Notes: generated by a model from the sequence alone, not told the origin. Positions 43,324-52,720 are shown, counted from the stretch's first letter. The stretch: DNA of 64,000 nucleotides from Geojedonia sp051814705 (GCA_051814705.1 JBPWQW010000001.1:1240001-1304000); one strand, 5' to 3'. Numbers and translations are program-made.

Positions 43324-44592
43324 ATGAAACCTAAATTAAGCAGTTACAAAGCTTTAGTGTTGTTAGCTTTTGTTTTATGTGTTTCAGCCATAATGGTATC
43401 TGCCCAAAACACCTTTATCGAATTTAAGGGCACGGTTGTAGACAACGACTCTCAAAAACCTTTAGAGTCGGTTAATTTAACAGTCGAACATACTAACATT
43501 TCGACGATCTCTAATGCCGAAGGAAATTTTAGCTTAAAAGTGCCTGAAGTCAATAAAGAAAACAAGGTGGTGTTATCCCTTTTGGGCTACCAATCCTATG
43601 AAATCAGCTTAACCGAGCTCTCTAAAGAAAACGTCAAAATACGACTGAACGAAACTCCTGTATTGCTGCCACAGATTAAGGTAACGGGCTTTAAAACTGC
43701 CGCAGCTTTGGTGCAAAAAGTATTTGAAAATAAGATAATGAATAATCTGGACCAACCGGTTTTGATGACAGCATTTTATAGAGAAACCATAAAAAAACGA
43801 AACAAAAATGTGTCTTTGACCGAAGCCGTTGTGGATTTGTATAAACAGTCCTATTTAAACAATTCTAGGGATGTAATGAGGCTTCACAAAGCTAGAAAAA
43901 GCACAGATTACAAACTCTTGGATACCTTGGCTTTTAAACTTCAAGGGGGGCCGTTTTCAACCTTGTATTTGGATATTATGAAATATCCCGAATACCTTTT
44001 TACAAACGAGACTATAACCGATTATGATTACAGTTTTGATCCCTCTACAACGGTTAATGACAAGTTGGTATATGTTGTTAATTTCCGTAAAAAGCCAGAC
44101 GGCAATCCTTTAAGTTATTATGGTAAACTTTATGTGGAAGCGGAATCAATGGCTCTCACCAGTGCTACTTATGCCCTAAATATTGAAGACAAGAAAGCTG
44201 CCAGTGAGTTTTTTGTAAGAAAAAAACCTAGGGATGTTGTTACTTATCCAACGGAAGCTTCTTATAAGGTCAATTATCAAGAAAAGGAGGGCAAATGGTA
44301 TTATAGTTATAGTAGTGTGAACTTGACCTTTAAGGTCAACAAAAAGCGAAAATTGTTCAATTCGGTATATTCAATTTCTAGTGAAATGGCAATTACCGAT
44401 TGGGAAACGACCCAACCATCTGATAACAAAGAGTTTTTAAAAGACAGGTTAAGACCCTCCATCATAATTGCCGATGCGGTTTCAGGTTTTTCTGATCTAG
44501 ATTTTTGGGGAACTTATAACCTTATTGAACCTGATAAATCTATAGAATCGGCCATAGACAAAATTAGGAGAAAACTTCAGCGGGAGGATTAA
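43324..44592 (+). CDS. Carboxypeptidase-regulatory-like domain secreted protein
   Basis: About 422 residues from the ATG at 43324 (MKPKLSSYKALVLLAF); an in-frame ATG at 43285 would put the signal peptide too far inside. After the signal peptide (to about VSAQ), a CarboxypepD_reg-like beta-sandwich (about 30-115: FKGTVVDNDSQKPLESVNLTV, then SNAEGNFSLKV, LLGYQS) is followed by a longer region with MTAFYRETIKKRNKNVSL that is typical of Bacteroidetes outer-surface proteins. It is not a TonB receptor, since no plug or barrel follows. Confidence 0.72.
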   Translation: MKPKLSSYKALVLLAFVLCVSAIMVSAQNTFIEFKGTVVDNDSQKPLESVNLTVEHTNISTISNAEGNFSLKVPEVNKENKVVLSLLGYQSYEISLTELSKENVKIRLNETPVLLPQIKVTGFKTAAALVQKVFENKIMNNLDQPVLMTAFYRETIKKRNKNVSLTEAVVDLYKQSYLNNSRDVMRLHKARKSTDYKLLDTLAFKLQGGPFSTLYLDIMKYPEYLFTNETITDYDYSFDPSTTVNDKLVYVVNFRKKPDGNPLSYYGKLYVEAESMALTSATYALNIEDKKAASEFFVRKKPRDVVTYPTEASYKVNYQEKEGKWYYSYSSVNLTFKVNKKRKLFNSVYSISSEMAITDWETTQPSDNKEFLKDRLRPSIIIADAVSGFSDLDFWGTYNLIEPDKSIESAIDKIRRKLQRED

Positions 44593-44774
44593 TGGAATCC
44601 CAAAAGAGACATTATGGCTTTAAAAGTCAATTAGAATGGCCTAACTCAAGCTACCAAATCAGAATTACAGAAACTCACGGTCATCTTGGAAGAGTTTCAG
44701 GGCCTTAAATTATAATCTAAAGAAAGAGATGCTGAAACGAGTTCAGCATGACAAACGCTCTGAAGTTTGTAGCC
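44593..44774. other. Short intergenic region with dispersed repeat
   Basis: 182 bases between convergent genes. It holds the TTCAGCAT palindrome at 44729-44749. A 25-codon plus-strand stretch (LTQATKSELQKLTVILEEF) occurs near 44640 but is broken by stops. Confidence 0.45.
44729..44749. repeat. ATGCTGAA/TTCAGCAT palindromic dispersed repeat
   Basis: ATGCTGAAACGAGTTCAGCA(T): 8-bp arms around a 5-base loop. The word GAAACGAGTTCAGCATGAC is a well-known intergenic repeat type of Bacteroidetes. Confidence 0.6.
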
Positions 44775-47318
44775 CTAAAAATTTACTCTAAAACTCATAT
44801 TGGGCGTCAATCCTAAAGACCTATTATCTATTTGAATGGCTCTATTGGAATCGTTGGGATCTACTTCGTAATACCTATTGATAAGATTTCCCTCGTTGGT
44901 CAAGTTAATAACCCCAGCTCTTAAGGATGCTTTCACACCTTCCGATAGTTTAAAACCATAATTTAATGAGGCATCCAAGCGTTTAAAATCTTCAAGATTT
45001 TCAGCATTTGGAGTGTCATAATTTACGAAGGTTGTGTTTCCATCTTGAACGGTTTCGTTGCCTGCTACGGGTTTAGTATAGGGTTTTCCTGAACGCCAAA
45101 TACCCCCTATTGATAGTTGTAAATTATCTAAAATATCGTAATTGAACGCTAAGGAGACCGAATGCCTAATGTCTACATTATTAGGGAATTTTGATGGTGT
45201 AAACGCGTCAAACTCATAGTTGTTTATACTGTAAGTATAACTCAACCAAGTACTATATGTGTTAGCGGTTTTATTGATTAAGAATTCCGCTCCTTTCGCG
45301 GTATAACTGCCATTTGCCTTGCGGTATTGAAAATTGTTGTAAAACCCTTGATTGGATGCGGTAATGCCATCAACAAGCTTATAAAACCCGGTGGCTTCAA
45401 AATTTAAATTATTTTGGTTGAATTCAACTCCAAAAGAGGCTTGCTTGCTGGTCGCAATGGGAATGGAGGAATTATCGGCTAAAATCCATCGCCTATTTTC
45501 GACACCTAAAAAATCGTTCTGAAAATCCACAATTTGAGTAGCAGATTGATTTTTAAACTCACACTCTAATTTAAGCGCAAATCGGTTGGACAGTTTTTGC
45601 CTAATATTGAGTCTTGGTTCAATAAGAAACTTATTAAATTTTTGAAAGTAATTGCCACGTACACCAATTCTAAAATAGGTGTTGTTTTTATGATATTCGA
45701 CTTCTGAGAATAGGGCATGGTTTAACAAAACATCCTTTTTTGTACGCTCAAAGGCTGGTACACTAACGGTGGTTTCATTTAAAATTCCCGTTTCGTTAAG
45801 CTGATAGCCCATTAAAACATTTAAAGAGTTGGTTAAGTAATAAGTCGCGTTGATCTTAATTCCAGTGTCCAAAACTTCATTGGCCTGTGTTAAGAGCTGA
45901 TCGGTTTCTATTCTATTGTCTTTGGCATCGACATTGTATTTTGAATAATAAGCCGTGAAATGTGTGCTAAATTTAGGGCTCCACTTGGCGTTCCAGTGTG
46001 CTCCTAAGCCCAGATTTTCTTGTGACAAATTGCTGGTCTTGGATGTTGTGTTATCTGAACTATCGGTGATGCTTTCCTGATAATCCAAATTATTGTTAAT
46101 GCTGATCAGGTTTGCCCTGAAGCTGTGTTTATCGTTGAAATCAAATAGTAGTTTTGCCGTATAATCATAAAACAAAAAATTGGAATTGGCTTCACTATTT
46201 TTAATATTATCCCTATTGGTATTGATTTCACTATCTTGAAAGCTGCGTTCAAAATAATGATCATAAGTAGGTGTGCTAAAATAATCGGTAAAAGAACGAC
46301 GCCCCGATAGGTGCAATGCTAATTTTTTAGAGAAGGGAATCTCCAAAAAGGCATCAGCACTAATAAGATTGAAGCCAGCACCGCCTTTCACTTTATCGGT
46401 AATCTTGTCTTTAGTAAAGATATTTATCGTGCTTGACACCCCATCGCTAAACTCACTACTGGTTCCATTTTTAGTCACAATAACTTTGTTGGTTAAATAA
46501 GGATTATATGCTGAAATCAATCCGAAGAAATGTCCAGAATGATACATTTTGATACCATCCCAAAGTACAAGGTTTTGATCGTTGGTACCGCCTCTAACAT
46601 TGATATTGGCAATACTTTCATCGGCACTTTCAACCCCAGGCAAAGCCTGAATGGATTGCAAAATATCAGGTTCGATAAGTCCCGGTAAGATCCCAAAGGC
46701 CTCCGTATTTAAAACCATGCTACCATCCAATAGTTTTTGCAAACCCGTGGTTAAAAATTTAGTGATAATAATTTGATTTAGTACTTCATTATTTTCTGTC
46801 AACAAGATGAGTTTGCAAGTAGCATTGGTCGAAAACAACGCTTTAGCTTCGATTTGTTGAGTCTCGAAACCTAAAAACGAAATAGTTAATACCGAATTAA
46901 TAGGGATATCTTGTAGTTCAAATCGCCCGTCAGTATCTGCAACGCTGCCGATATTGGTATTATTAACGGCTATGGTAGCACCAAAAAGCGGGTTTTTATC
47001 CTCCAATGCAAAAACATAACCACATACAGTAATGCGTTTATCGATAACCGACACCGTTATGTAGCGTTGGTCTAATAATTTAAAATTAAAAAGGGTTTTT
47101 GCATTTAAATAGGCAATGGATTGGCCAAGGGTTAAAGAATCACTGGGCGGTTCAATTAAAATGCCTTCTACATCGTCAACAGCATATGAAAATTTCACAT
47201 CAAACCGAGATTCTATAGTGGAAATGATATCAATTAAGGGGATAGGCTGAGAACTGTTTTGGGCAGCAACAAAACCGTAACAGCATAGCGCAATACAAAT
47301 TATATATTTATTTGCCAT
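44775..47318 (-). CDS. TonB-dependent receptor with STN and CarboxypepD-regulatory domains (module copy 1)
   Basis: About 847 residues from the ATG at 47318, which overlaps fecR by 11 bases; a start at 47351 would put the signal peptide inside. After the signal (to about FVAAQ), an STN secretin-like domain (about 35-90), a CarboxypepD-regulatory sandwich (about 105-180: GYVFALEDKNPLFGATIAV), a plug (about 205-310: GLIEPDILQSIQALPGV, NINVRGGTNDQN) and a barrel ending in NMSFRVNF follow. The STN domain is the part that signals to FecR in such systems. It is highly similar to the receptor of copy 2. Confidence 0.88.
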   Translation of the reverse strand: MANKYIICIALCCYGFVAAQNSSQPIPLIDIISTIESRFDVKFSYAVDDVEGILIEPPSDSLTLGQSIAYLNAKTLFNFKLLDQRYITVSVIDKRITVCGYVFALEDKNPLFGATIAVNNTNIGSVADTDGRFELQDIPINSVLTISFLGFETQQIEAKALFSTNATCKLILLTENNEVLNQIIITKFLTTGLQKLLDGSMVLNTEAFGILPGLIEPDILQSIQALPGVESADESIANINVRGGTNDQNLVLWDGIKMYHSGHFFGLISAYNPYLTNKVIVTKNGTSSEFSDGVSSTINIFTKDKITDKVKGGAGFNLISADAFLEIPFSKKLALHLSGRRSFTDYFSTPTYDHYFERSFQDSEINTNRDNIKNSEANSNFLFYDYTAKLLFDFNDKHSFRANLISINNNLDYQESITDSSDNTTSKTSNLSQENLGLGAHWNAKWSPKFSTHFTAYYSKYNVDAKDNRIETDQLLTQANEVLDTGIKINATYYLTNSLNVLMGYQLNETGILNETTVSVPAFERTKKDVLLNHALFSEVEYHKNNTYFRIGVRGNYFQKFNKFLIEPRLNIRQKLSNRFALKLECEFKNQSATQIVDFQNDFLGVENRRWILADNSSIPIATSKQASFGVEFNQNNLNFEATGFYKLVDGITASNQGFYNNFQYRKANGSYTAKGAEFLINKTANTYSTWLSYTYSINNYEFDAFTPSKFPNNVDIRHSVSLAFNYDILDNLQLSIGGIWRSGKPYTKPVAGNETVQDGNTTFVNYDTPNAENLEDFKRLDASLNYGFKLSEGVKASLRAGVINLTNEGNLINRYYEVDPNDSNRAIQIDNRSLGLTPNMSFRVNF

Positions 47319-48222
47319 TGTATTGATAAAATACAACATTTTTTCCATCAATTTTGTAACTTAATTTTAAAGGAATGGTAACCGACTGCAAGGCTAAATT
47401 TTTGTCTTCATGGGTAAAACTACCTGTAAATAATTGAGCAACATTAATGTCCTTAACGTGTATGTTGATATCGTATTGGCGTTCAAGTTCAGCAACGATT
47501 TGTTCTAATGGTACATTATTAAAACTCGATTCGCGTTGTATCCACGATGGGTTTAATACGCTTTGATCTACAATGTTTTCTTTAACTCCATTTATGACCC
47601 TAAATATGTTTCCTTTTGGCAGTTTTATGGTTTCATTATTATAGGTTACACTAACCAATCCTTCATAACAATGGACTTCAAAATAGTGGTCCCGCTCCTT
47701 TACATTGAATTGGGTTCCTAAAACCTGTATAACTCCGGCATCTGTATGAACACTAAAGGTTTGACCCTTACTCACTTTAAAAAATGCCTCACCGTCGAGA
47801 TCCAAGTCCCTGTGATCTTTCCAGGTTTTGGAATTGTAAACTAATTTTGACTTTGCATTTAAAATGACCTCAGAATTGTCTGGTAAATTTATGGTCTGGG
47901 TCTGTGCAATTTTAGTTACAAAAGACTTCTGGTTATTAAAGAATACAAAGTAAGAAGAAGCGAACATAATGGCTAAAACGGCTGCGACTTTTAAAACGGT
48001 TCTAAAATTAAAGTTAATGACTTTAGTGACGTTTTTAGTTGGGTGTTTGGCCTTAAATGATTCTAAAGCTTTGGACGTATCCACTTTTGGAGCTTCTAAA
48101 TAAGAAGCATAATGAGCTATTTTTTCCAAAGTTTCAAGATTTTCAGATTGTTTTAAATCCTTAACCTCAGACGCAGAAAGCTCATCGTCAAACCATTTTA
48201 ATATGTCATGTTCTTTTTTCAT
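47308..48222 (-). CDS. FecR-family anti-sigma factor (module copy 1)
   Basis: 304 residues. A short N-terminal sigma-binding region (about 1-70), transmembrane helix (about 84-104), FecR domain (LPDNSEVILNAKSKLVYNSKTW, LDLDGEAFFKVSKG, VLGTQFNVKERDHYFEVHC; about 110-205) and a C-terminal DUF4974 STN-like part (SFNNVPLEQIVAELERQY). It spans the inner membrane and would relay the receptor state to the sigma factor. It lies between the sigma gene and the receptor gene. Confidence 0.92.
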   Translation of the reverse strand: MKKEHDILKWFDDELSASEVKDLKQSENLETLEKIAHYASYLEAPKVDTSKALESFKAKHPTKNVTKVINFNFRTVLKVAAVLAIMFASSYFVFFNNQKSFVTKIAQTQTINLPDNSEVILNAKSKLVYNSKTWKDHRDLDLDGEAFFKVSKGQTFSVHTDAGVIQVLGTQFNVKERDHYFEVHCYEGLVSVTYNNETIKLPKGNIFRVINGVKENIVDQSVLNPSWIQRESSFNNVPLEQIVAELERQYDINIHVKDINVAQLFTGSFTHEDKNLALQSVTIPLKLSYKIDGKNVVFYQYNGK

Positions 48223-48239
48223 TTTAATCCTTGTGTAGA

Positions 48240-48248
48240 TAAGACAAC
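48240..48248 (-). promoter_or_regulatory. GTTGTCTTA word upstream of fecR copy 1
   Basis: On the minus strand GTTGTCTTA, 18 bases before the fecR start. The same nine bases occur at 48858 and 48992 on the plus strand, pointing at the divergent lipoprotein gene. Candidate element of the local ECF-sigma promoters. Confidence 0.4.
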
Positions 48249-48284
48249 TAAACCTTATTTCACCCTACGGGATATTGGTTTTTT

Positions 48285-48800
48285 TTAAATATTTTCAATT
48301 TTTGTTCTTAATATTTGTAAAGCTCCAGACATTCTTTTCTCTACCGTTTTTTGTGAAATACTTAAAATTTCGGCAATTTCTCTATATTTTTTTCCCTCAA
48401 TTCGATTCATTAAAAACACTTCCCGTTGAACATCACTTAAATCGGAAATGGCATTTTGAAGCTTTTGTTTAAACTCTTCTTCTTCCAGTATATATTCAGG
48501 ACTTTGATTGTCTTTATCTATATATGGAGCAGCTTTGGCATAATTTATAATTACTTTTTGATGCTTTACCGTATTTAAGAATAGATTATTTACTGTGGTA
48601 AATAAATATGTTTTGGCCTTATTAAAATCTATTTTTGAACAGTTTTCCCAAATTTTAGAAAAGGCGTCCTGTACCAAATCCAGTGCAGCATCCTGATTCC
48701 CGCATTTATAAAAGGCAAAGTTTGAGGCAGATTGTACGTGGGTCAGGTAAAAGTCGTTAAAATAAGAGTCTTGGCAAAGCTTGTGTTCAGGGCTGTTCAT
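48285..48800 (-). CDS. ECF-type sigma-70 factor, FecI-like (module copy 1)
   Basis: 171 residues. Region 2 (LVQDAFSKIWENC, AKTYLFTTVNNLFLN) and region 4 (LSDVQREVFLMNRIEGKKYREIAEILSISQKTVEKRMSGAL) are clear with no other domain, as in ECF factors. It probably drives the fecR-receptor operon and the divergent lipoprotein once released from FecR. 62 bases separate its stop from the fecR start. Confidence 0.92.
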   Translation of the reverse strand: MNSPEHKLCQDSYFNDFYLTHVQSASNFAFYKCGNQDAALDLVQDAFSKIWENCSKIDFNKAKTYLFTTVNNLFLNTVKHQKVIINYAKAAPYIDKDNQSPEYILEEEEFKQKLQNAISDLSDVQREVFLMNRIEGKKYREIAEILSISQKTVEKRMSGALQILRTKIENI

Positions 48801-48857
48801 TTATTTTAATCAATCGTTTGATGAGATTTAATAAGATAACAAAGTTAGTATAAAATT

Positions 48858-48866
48858 GTTGTCTTA
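48858..48866 (+). promoter_or_regulatory. GTTGTCTTA word, divergent region copy 1, site a
   Basis: GTTGTCTTA followed by CTAATACGAA. One of three exact copies around module 1. Confidence 0.4.
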
Positions 48867-48991
48867 CTAATACGAATTTTAAGTATTATAGCAACAGAAA
48901 TTATTTTATAACACATAAAATATTGAGAATCAATCATGTAAAAATGAATTTGAACATTATTGTAAAAAAGTATAGGGAAAATTAAAATAGG

Positions 48992-49000
48992 GTTGTCTTA
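48992..49000 (+). promoter_or_regulatory. GTTGTCTTA word, divergent region copy 1, site b
   Basis: TAGGGTTGTCTTACTTATAG: the third exact copy, 65 bases upstream of the lipoprotein start at 49065, preceded by TAGGGT as in copy 2. Confidence 0.4.
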
Positions 49001-49064
49001 CTTATAGAACGACGAAAAAGTCGCTATGAAAAATAAAATAACCCAAATATTAAAATTAAAAATT

Positions 49065-50117
49065 ATGAAAACGTTTAACAGAATTTTAGGAATTACATGT
49101 ATTGCTTTGTTGAGTTTTACATCATGTCAAGATGAAATTGACAATCAGATCGGGCAAGAGCCTAATACGAACAGTGCAAATTCAGTAGCGGCAAATAATT
49201 ACAAACGCGCTGCTATGCACGATGGTTCATTTGATGACTTTTTAGATGGCACATCTTGTTCATCTATATTATTACCAGTAGTTGCTACTGTAAATGGAAC
49301 ACAAGTATCTATTATTAGTCAGTCAGACTATCAACAAGTTTTAAATATCTTAGGACGATATAATAATGATGACGATCAGATTACTTTTCGATTCCCGCTT
49401 ACTGTTCGGTTAAGCAATTATACCGAAGTATTGGTAACATCTCAAGGTGATTATGATGCCATTATTCAAGCTTGTGAAGCTGCGAGTGCCCAAGGTGAAG
49501 ATGCTATTTCTTGTCTTGATATTGATTTTCCAATCACCATTTTAACCTACAATGTAAATTTAGAACAAACAGGAAGCTTAGTTATTCAATCTAAACAACA
49601 GTTGTATACCTATATGAATAACATGGGTAATGACGAATTGTTTTCAATAAGCTATCCTATTACCATTATGTTTAAAAATGGAACTTCTGCTACAGTTGGC
49701 AGTGATGCTAATCTTCAATCAAGCATTAATGAATGCCTTGCTGAAGATGACACACAAGATGAAGCCGAAGCGAACGCTCATGCACTTGAAGAGATTTTGG
49801 TTAATGGCGTTTTTAAAGTGCAGTCTTTTGTTAACGCAGGTGTAGATACCGCAAATGACTATGCGGAGTTTACCGTAGATTTTGCCAACGATTGGTCCGT
49901 AAGAGCTCATAACGTTGTTAATGCATTAGTACAAGACGTACAAGGAACCTATAAAGTTACTTCACAGACAGAGGTGTTTATGAACTTAACCTTTAGTGGC
50001 ACGACTTCGTTCAATGCTCTAAATAAGGATTGGAAAGTGACTAGTTTTAGTAGCTCATCCGTTTCCTTACAAAGCACAACAAATGCAGCAGTTACCTTAG
50101 TGTTGAAACAAATTTAA
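49065..50117 (+). CDS. Modular repeat lipoprotein (module copy 1)
   Basis: About 350 residues from the ATG at 49065; an ATG 39 bases upstream would extend the signal sequence. Lipobox S-F-T-S-C near residue 21. Four N-terminal repeats of about 40 residues follow: each has a P-(I/L/V)-(T/A)-(I/V) strand, then an x-V-x-S-x-x-x-(Y/L) turn (PVVATVNGTQVSI, FPLTVRLSNYTEVLV, FPITILTYNVNLEQ, YPITIMFKNGTSA). One C-terminal unit (about 245-350, NGVFKVQSFVNAGVDTANDY) resembles a lipocalin-like beta-sandwich. It is homologous to the copy 2 lipoprotein. Exported and probably surface-anchored; function unknown. Confidence 0.75.
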   Translation: MKTFNRILGITCIALLSFTSCQDEIDNQIGQEPNTNSANSVAANNYKRAAMHDGSFDDFLDGTSCSSILLPVVATVNGTQVSIISQSDYQQVLNILGRYNNDDDQITFRFPLTVRLSNYTEVLVTSQGDYDAIIQACEAASAQGEDAISCLDIDFPITILTYNVNLEQTGSLVIQSKQQLYTYMNNMGNDELFSISYPITIMFKNGTSATVGSDANLQSSINECLAEDDTQDEAEANAHALEEILVNGVFKVQSFVNAGVDTANDYAEFTVDFANDWSVRAHNVVNALVQDVQGTYKVTSQTEVFMNLTFSGTTSFNALNKDWKVTSFSSSSVSLQSTTNAAVTLVLKQI

Positions 50118-50160
50118 TACCTATTTAGTTAGTTGGTCAGTGTGCCATGTTGTTATGGGA

Positions 50161-50192
50161 GAACAGCTGCCGGATAAAACTGGCAGCTGTTC
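50161..50192 (+). terminator. Hairpin downstream of lipoprotein copy 1
   Basis: GAACAGCTGCC pairs with GGCAGCTGTTC across a 10-base loop. It is strong but followed by ATTATTAA rather than a T run, so it may be a terminator or an mRNA-stabilising hairpin. Confidence 0.5.
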
Positions 50193-50229
50193 ATTATTAA
50201 TAAAACTACTAATATTTTAAACTCTTATT

Positions 50230-50814
50230 ATGAAAAATAAAATTGCAATTACCGTTCTATTTTTAAGTTCAATCCTTTTCTTAAATGCTCAAGATGATGT
50301 GACAAAAAAATCTAATGCAGGAATTAAAGGAGGATATAATTTATCTGCTGTGAGTTTTGATGGTGAAGGCGAGACAGGACAACGTCACAGCTTTCATATT
50401 GGACTTTATGGTGAATCGTTTTTAAACAACGCTATTTCAATACAAACGGAATTATTGTATTCCCAACAAGGTTATGAAATCAGAAGTGCTAATAGTACCT
50501 ATACTCAAAAACTAAATTATATCAATCTGCCTATTCTGTTAAAAGTCTACCCAAGTGCTCATTTCTTTTTAGAGACTGGGCCACAAATTGGACTGGCAAT
50601 AACTCATAAAGAAGAGTTTGAAGGTGGTTTATTTGATACTACAAAAGAATACAATCCCAGTAGTTTTGATTGGGGCATTAATTTTGGCGGCGGATTTAAA
50701 ACCGATACTGGAGTTAGTTTAGGTGCTCGTTACCATTTGGGTTTAGGAGACGTCTATAATGAAGGCCATCCCAAAAATCGCATATGGCAATTTTACATAG
50801 GCTTTGATTTTTAG
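50230..50814 (+). CDS. PorT/OmpA-type outer-membrane beta-barrel protein
   Basis: 194 residues with a signal peptide (to about LFLNAQ). GIKGGYNLSAVSFDG, FLETGPQIGLAI and the C-terminal GLGDVYNEGHPKNRIWQFYIGFDF match the Bacteroidetes outer-membrane beta-barrel family (eight strands). It follows the module-1 lipoprotein gene by about 110 bases and may be a member of the same regulon. Confidence 0.8.
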   Translation: MKNKIAITVLFLSSILFLNAQDDVTKKSNAGIKGGYNLSAVSFDGEGETGQRHSFHIGLYGESFLNNAISIQTELLYSQQGYEIRSANSTYTQKLNYINLPILLKVYPSAHFFLETGPQIGLAITHKEEFEGGLFDTTKEYNPSSFDWGINFGGGFKTDTGVSLGARYHLGLGDVYNEGHPKNRIWQFYIGFDF

Positions 50815-50915
50815 AAAGGCAACGCCGTATTGCTTTACATACGAAAAGAGGCAAAAAATAGTTAATAATCAATTAATAGTAAAAAACTTTTTTAAGTTTA
50901 CAAAAAATTGAGTAC

Positions 50916-51680
50916 ATGAAAAAAATAATAGCCCTGATCGCTTTTCTATCCATTGCGGTTTCTTGTTCAAAAGATGAATTGCCGAATAACAATAATGGTA
51001 GTAATATCATCGCCAACCAGCAGCCTACTGGAAGTTCTTCTCATGATCTTTTATCTGACGATACCTTTACCAGTATGGTCATTGAATTAGTATATGTTGA
51101 AGGATATAAACCCACACAAACTGCTATTAATAATTTGGTCTCTTTTCTCAATGCCAGGACCTACAAACCAGGTGGTGTCACTGTAGAATTAAGATCAATT
51201 CCTTCACCAGGAATTTCAACTTATAGCACACAAGATATCGTGAATGTTGAAAAGGACAATAGAACTCTTTACAACGAAGGAAGTCAAATTGCTGTGTGGG
51301 CCTTTTTTGCCGATGGTGAAGCTAATGGAAATACAAGTACAGAATTGACTTTGGGTACAGCCTACCGAAACACCTCTTTTGTCATTTATGAAGCCACTGT
51401 TAAATCTTTAAGTGGAGGTTTTAATCAACCCAGTACATCAGTATTGGAATCAACTGTAATTCAACATGAGGTAGGTCATATTTTGGGGCTGACAAATTTT
51501 GGAGCCGCCATGCAAACTCCGCATGAAGATACGGCTCATCCAAAACATTGTGATGTAGAAAGTTGTTTGATGTATTATGCTGCTACTACAGGCTCAAGCC
51601 TAATGGGCATTTCCGGAGGTGCGATACCACAATTGGATTCCCAATGTATTGCCGATCTAAGAGCTAATGGCGGCAAATAA
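50916..51680 (+). CDS. Metzincin-like lipoprotein
   Basis: 254 residues. Lipobox (IAVSC, near residue 17). The zinc motif H184-E-V-G-H188 is followed, after an insert of about 18 residues, by H211-C-D-V-E-S-C-L-M, matching the H-C-x4-C-x-M end of the archaemetzincin motif; the third His and Met-turn are thus present. The insert is not typical. An envelope metallopeptidase is likely, perhaps processing surface proteins of the module region. Confidence 0.72.
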   Translation: MKKIIALIAFLSIAVSCSKDELPNNNNGSNIIANQQPTGSSSHDLLSDDTFTSMVIELVYVEGYKPTQTAINNLVSFLNARTYKPGGVTVELRSIPSPGISTYSTQDIVNVEKDNRTLYNEGSQIAVWAFFADGEANGNTSTELTLGTAYRNTSFVIYEATVKSLSGGFNQPSTSVLESTVIQHEVGHILGLTNFGAAMQTPHEDTAHPKHCDVESCLMYYAATTGSSLMGISGGAIPQLDSQCIADLRANGGK

Positions 51681-51687
51681 AAAGGTG

Positions 51688-52659
51688 TTATTCTAAAACC
51701 GTAAAAGTTTTCAACATGTTTTTACTTGCTGGATTTGGTACTTCAGATATTAAAACATAACGACCAGGTTTAAGATCTACCGTAAAATAACCTGTATCTC
51801 CTGCAGACATATTATTTAGACCTCCTAAAAAGGTCACACCTGTAGGTGCAGGTTCAATAAGCCCCTTTGGATTGGACCAATCCATCCAACTATTTAAGTC
51901 GTCCAGATTGGCATGGTCACTCAATTTGGCGATATTAACATCATGTCCAAGAAAATTTTCGTGAACGATTTGATCTTTATAAAATACTGAAAACGTATGT
52001 TTTCCTGCCGAAATAGAATCGTTGAAAACAATACCTTCTGTGCTTGAAATAGCAATGGCAATGTCAGCTTTTGGTTCTTTGTTTCCCGAATCCGTATTTG
52101 AAACGATAACTTCTTTCATCATGCCCATTGAAGTGTGAAACACCCCATTGCTCATTTTCACATAACATTCCAAAATATAATACCCAGGATCTAATTTAAC
52201 AGTGGTTTGAGCAACATGATTTGATGATACCAAACCTGAACCGCCTAAATATTTAGCCTTGCTAAACCACTCGGGAAGCTTGCCAAATTCGGCAAAAGCT
52301 TCATCCATTTTACCTTCAGTAATAAGTTTCATACCTTGGTCAAAAGGAGGTCCTACTTCATCCATGACGTTTTGAAGGTTGATTCCTTCTGGATATTTAT
52401 CTATAAGAAAAAAATGAGTTTGTGGTGATGCGTTTTTGTATCTAAACGTGACCCAACCCGAAGGTATGGTATCAGCCATTTGAAATTCCATGTTTTCAGT
52501 GAGAATATCAACAACATTTATTTTTTCCAGGTCATCTGCTTCGGTCTTCGTTTCTTTTTTGTCCGATTTACAAGATTGAAAAACAAACGATATCATTAAA
52601 ATAGTAAATAAAAAAGCTAAGGGTTTAATTGGGTTGTAAAAAATTGCAGAAGTCTTCAT
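51688..52659 (-). CDS. Cupredoxin-like two-domain lipoprotein
   Basis: 323 residues. Lipobox S-F-V-F-Q-S-C near residue 30. Two sandwich domains: about 48-185 (PSGWVTFRYKNASPQTHFFLI, then GYYILECYVKMSNGVFHTSMGMM) and about 195-320 (AGKHTFSVFYKDQIVHENFL, then PGRYVLISEVPNPASKNML). The first carries a Cys/His/Met set (C...H..M with nine residues between Cys and His, longer than in classical type 1 copper proteins), so copper binding is possible but doubtful. Role unknown; it lies between the two signalling modules. Confidence 0.55.
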   Translation of the reverse strand: MKTSAIFYNPIKPLAFLFTILMISFVFQSCKSDKKETKTEADDLEKINVVDILTENMEFQMADTIPSGWVTFRYKNASPQTHFFLIDKYPEGINLQNVMDEVGPPFDQGMKLITEGKMDEAFAEFGKLPEWFSKAKYLGGSGLVSSNHVAQTTVKLDPGYYILECYVKMSNGVFHTSMGMMKEVIVSNTDSGNKEPKADIAIAISSTEGIVFNDSISAGKHTFSVFYKDQIVHENFLGHDVNIAKLSDHANLDDLNSWMDWSNPKGLIEPAPTGVTFLGGLNNMSAGDTGYFTVDLKPGRYVLISEVPNPASKNMLKTFTVLE

Positions 52660-52720
52660 AAGTACAGAGTAATTGGTTGATTATTGTTTATGTTAACTCT
52701 ATAAATATAAGGATTTTAGA

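Noticed and set aside
43324..44592. Carboxypeptidase-regulatory-domain protein as a TonB receptor fragment
   Set aside because: No plug or barrel sequence follows and the protein has its own start and stop, so it is a complete different protein.
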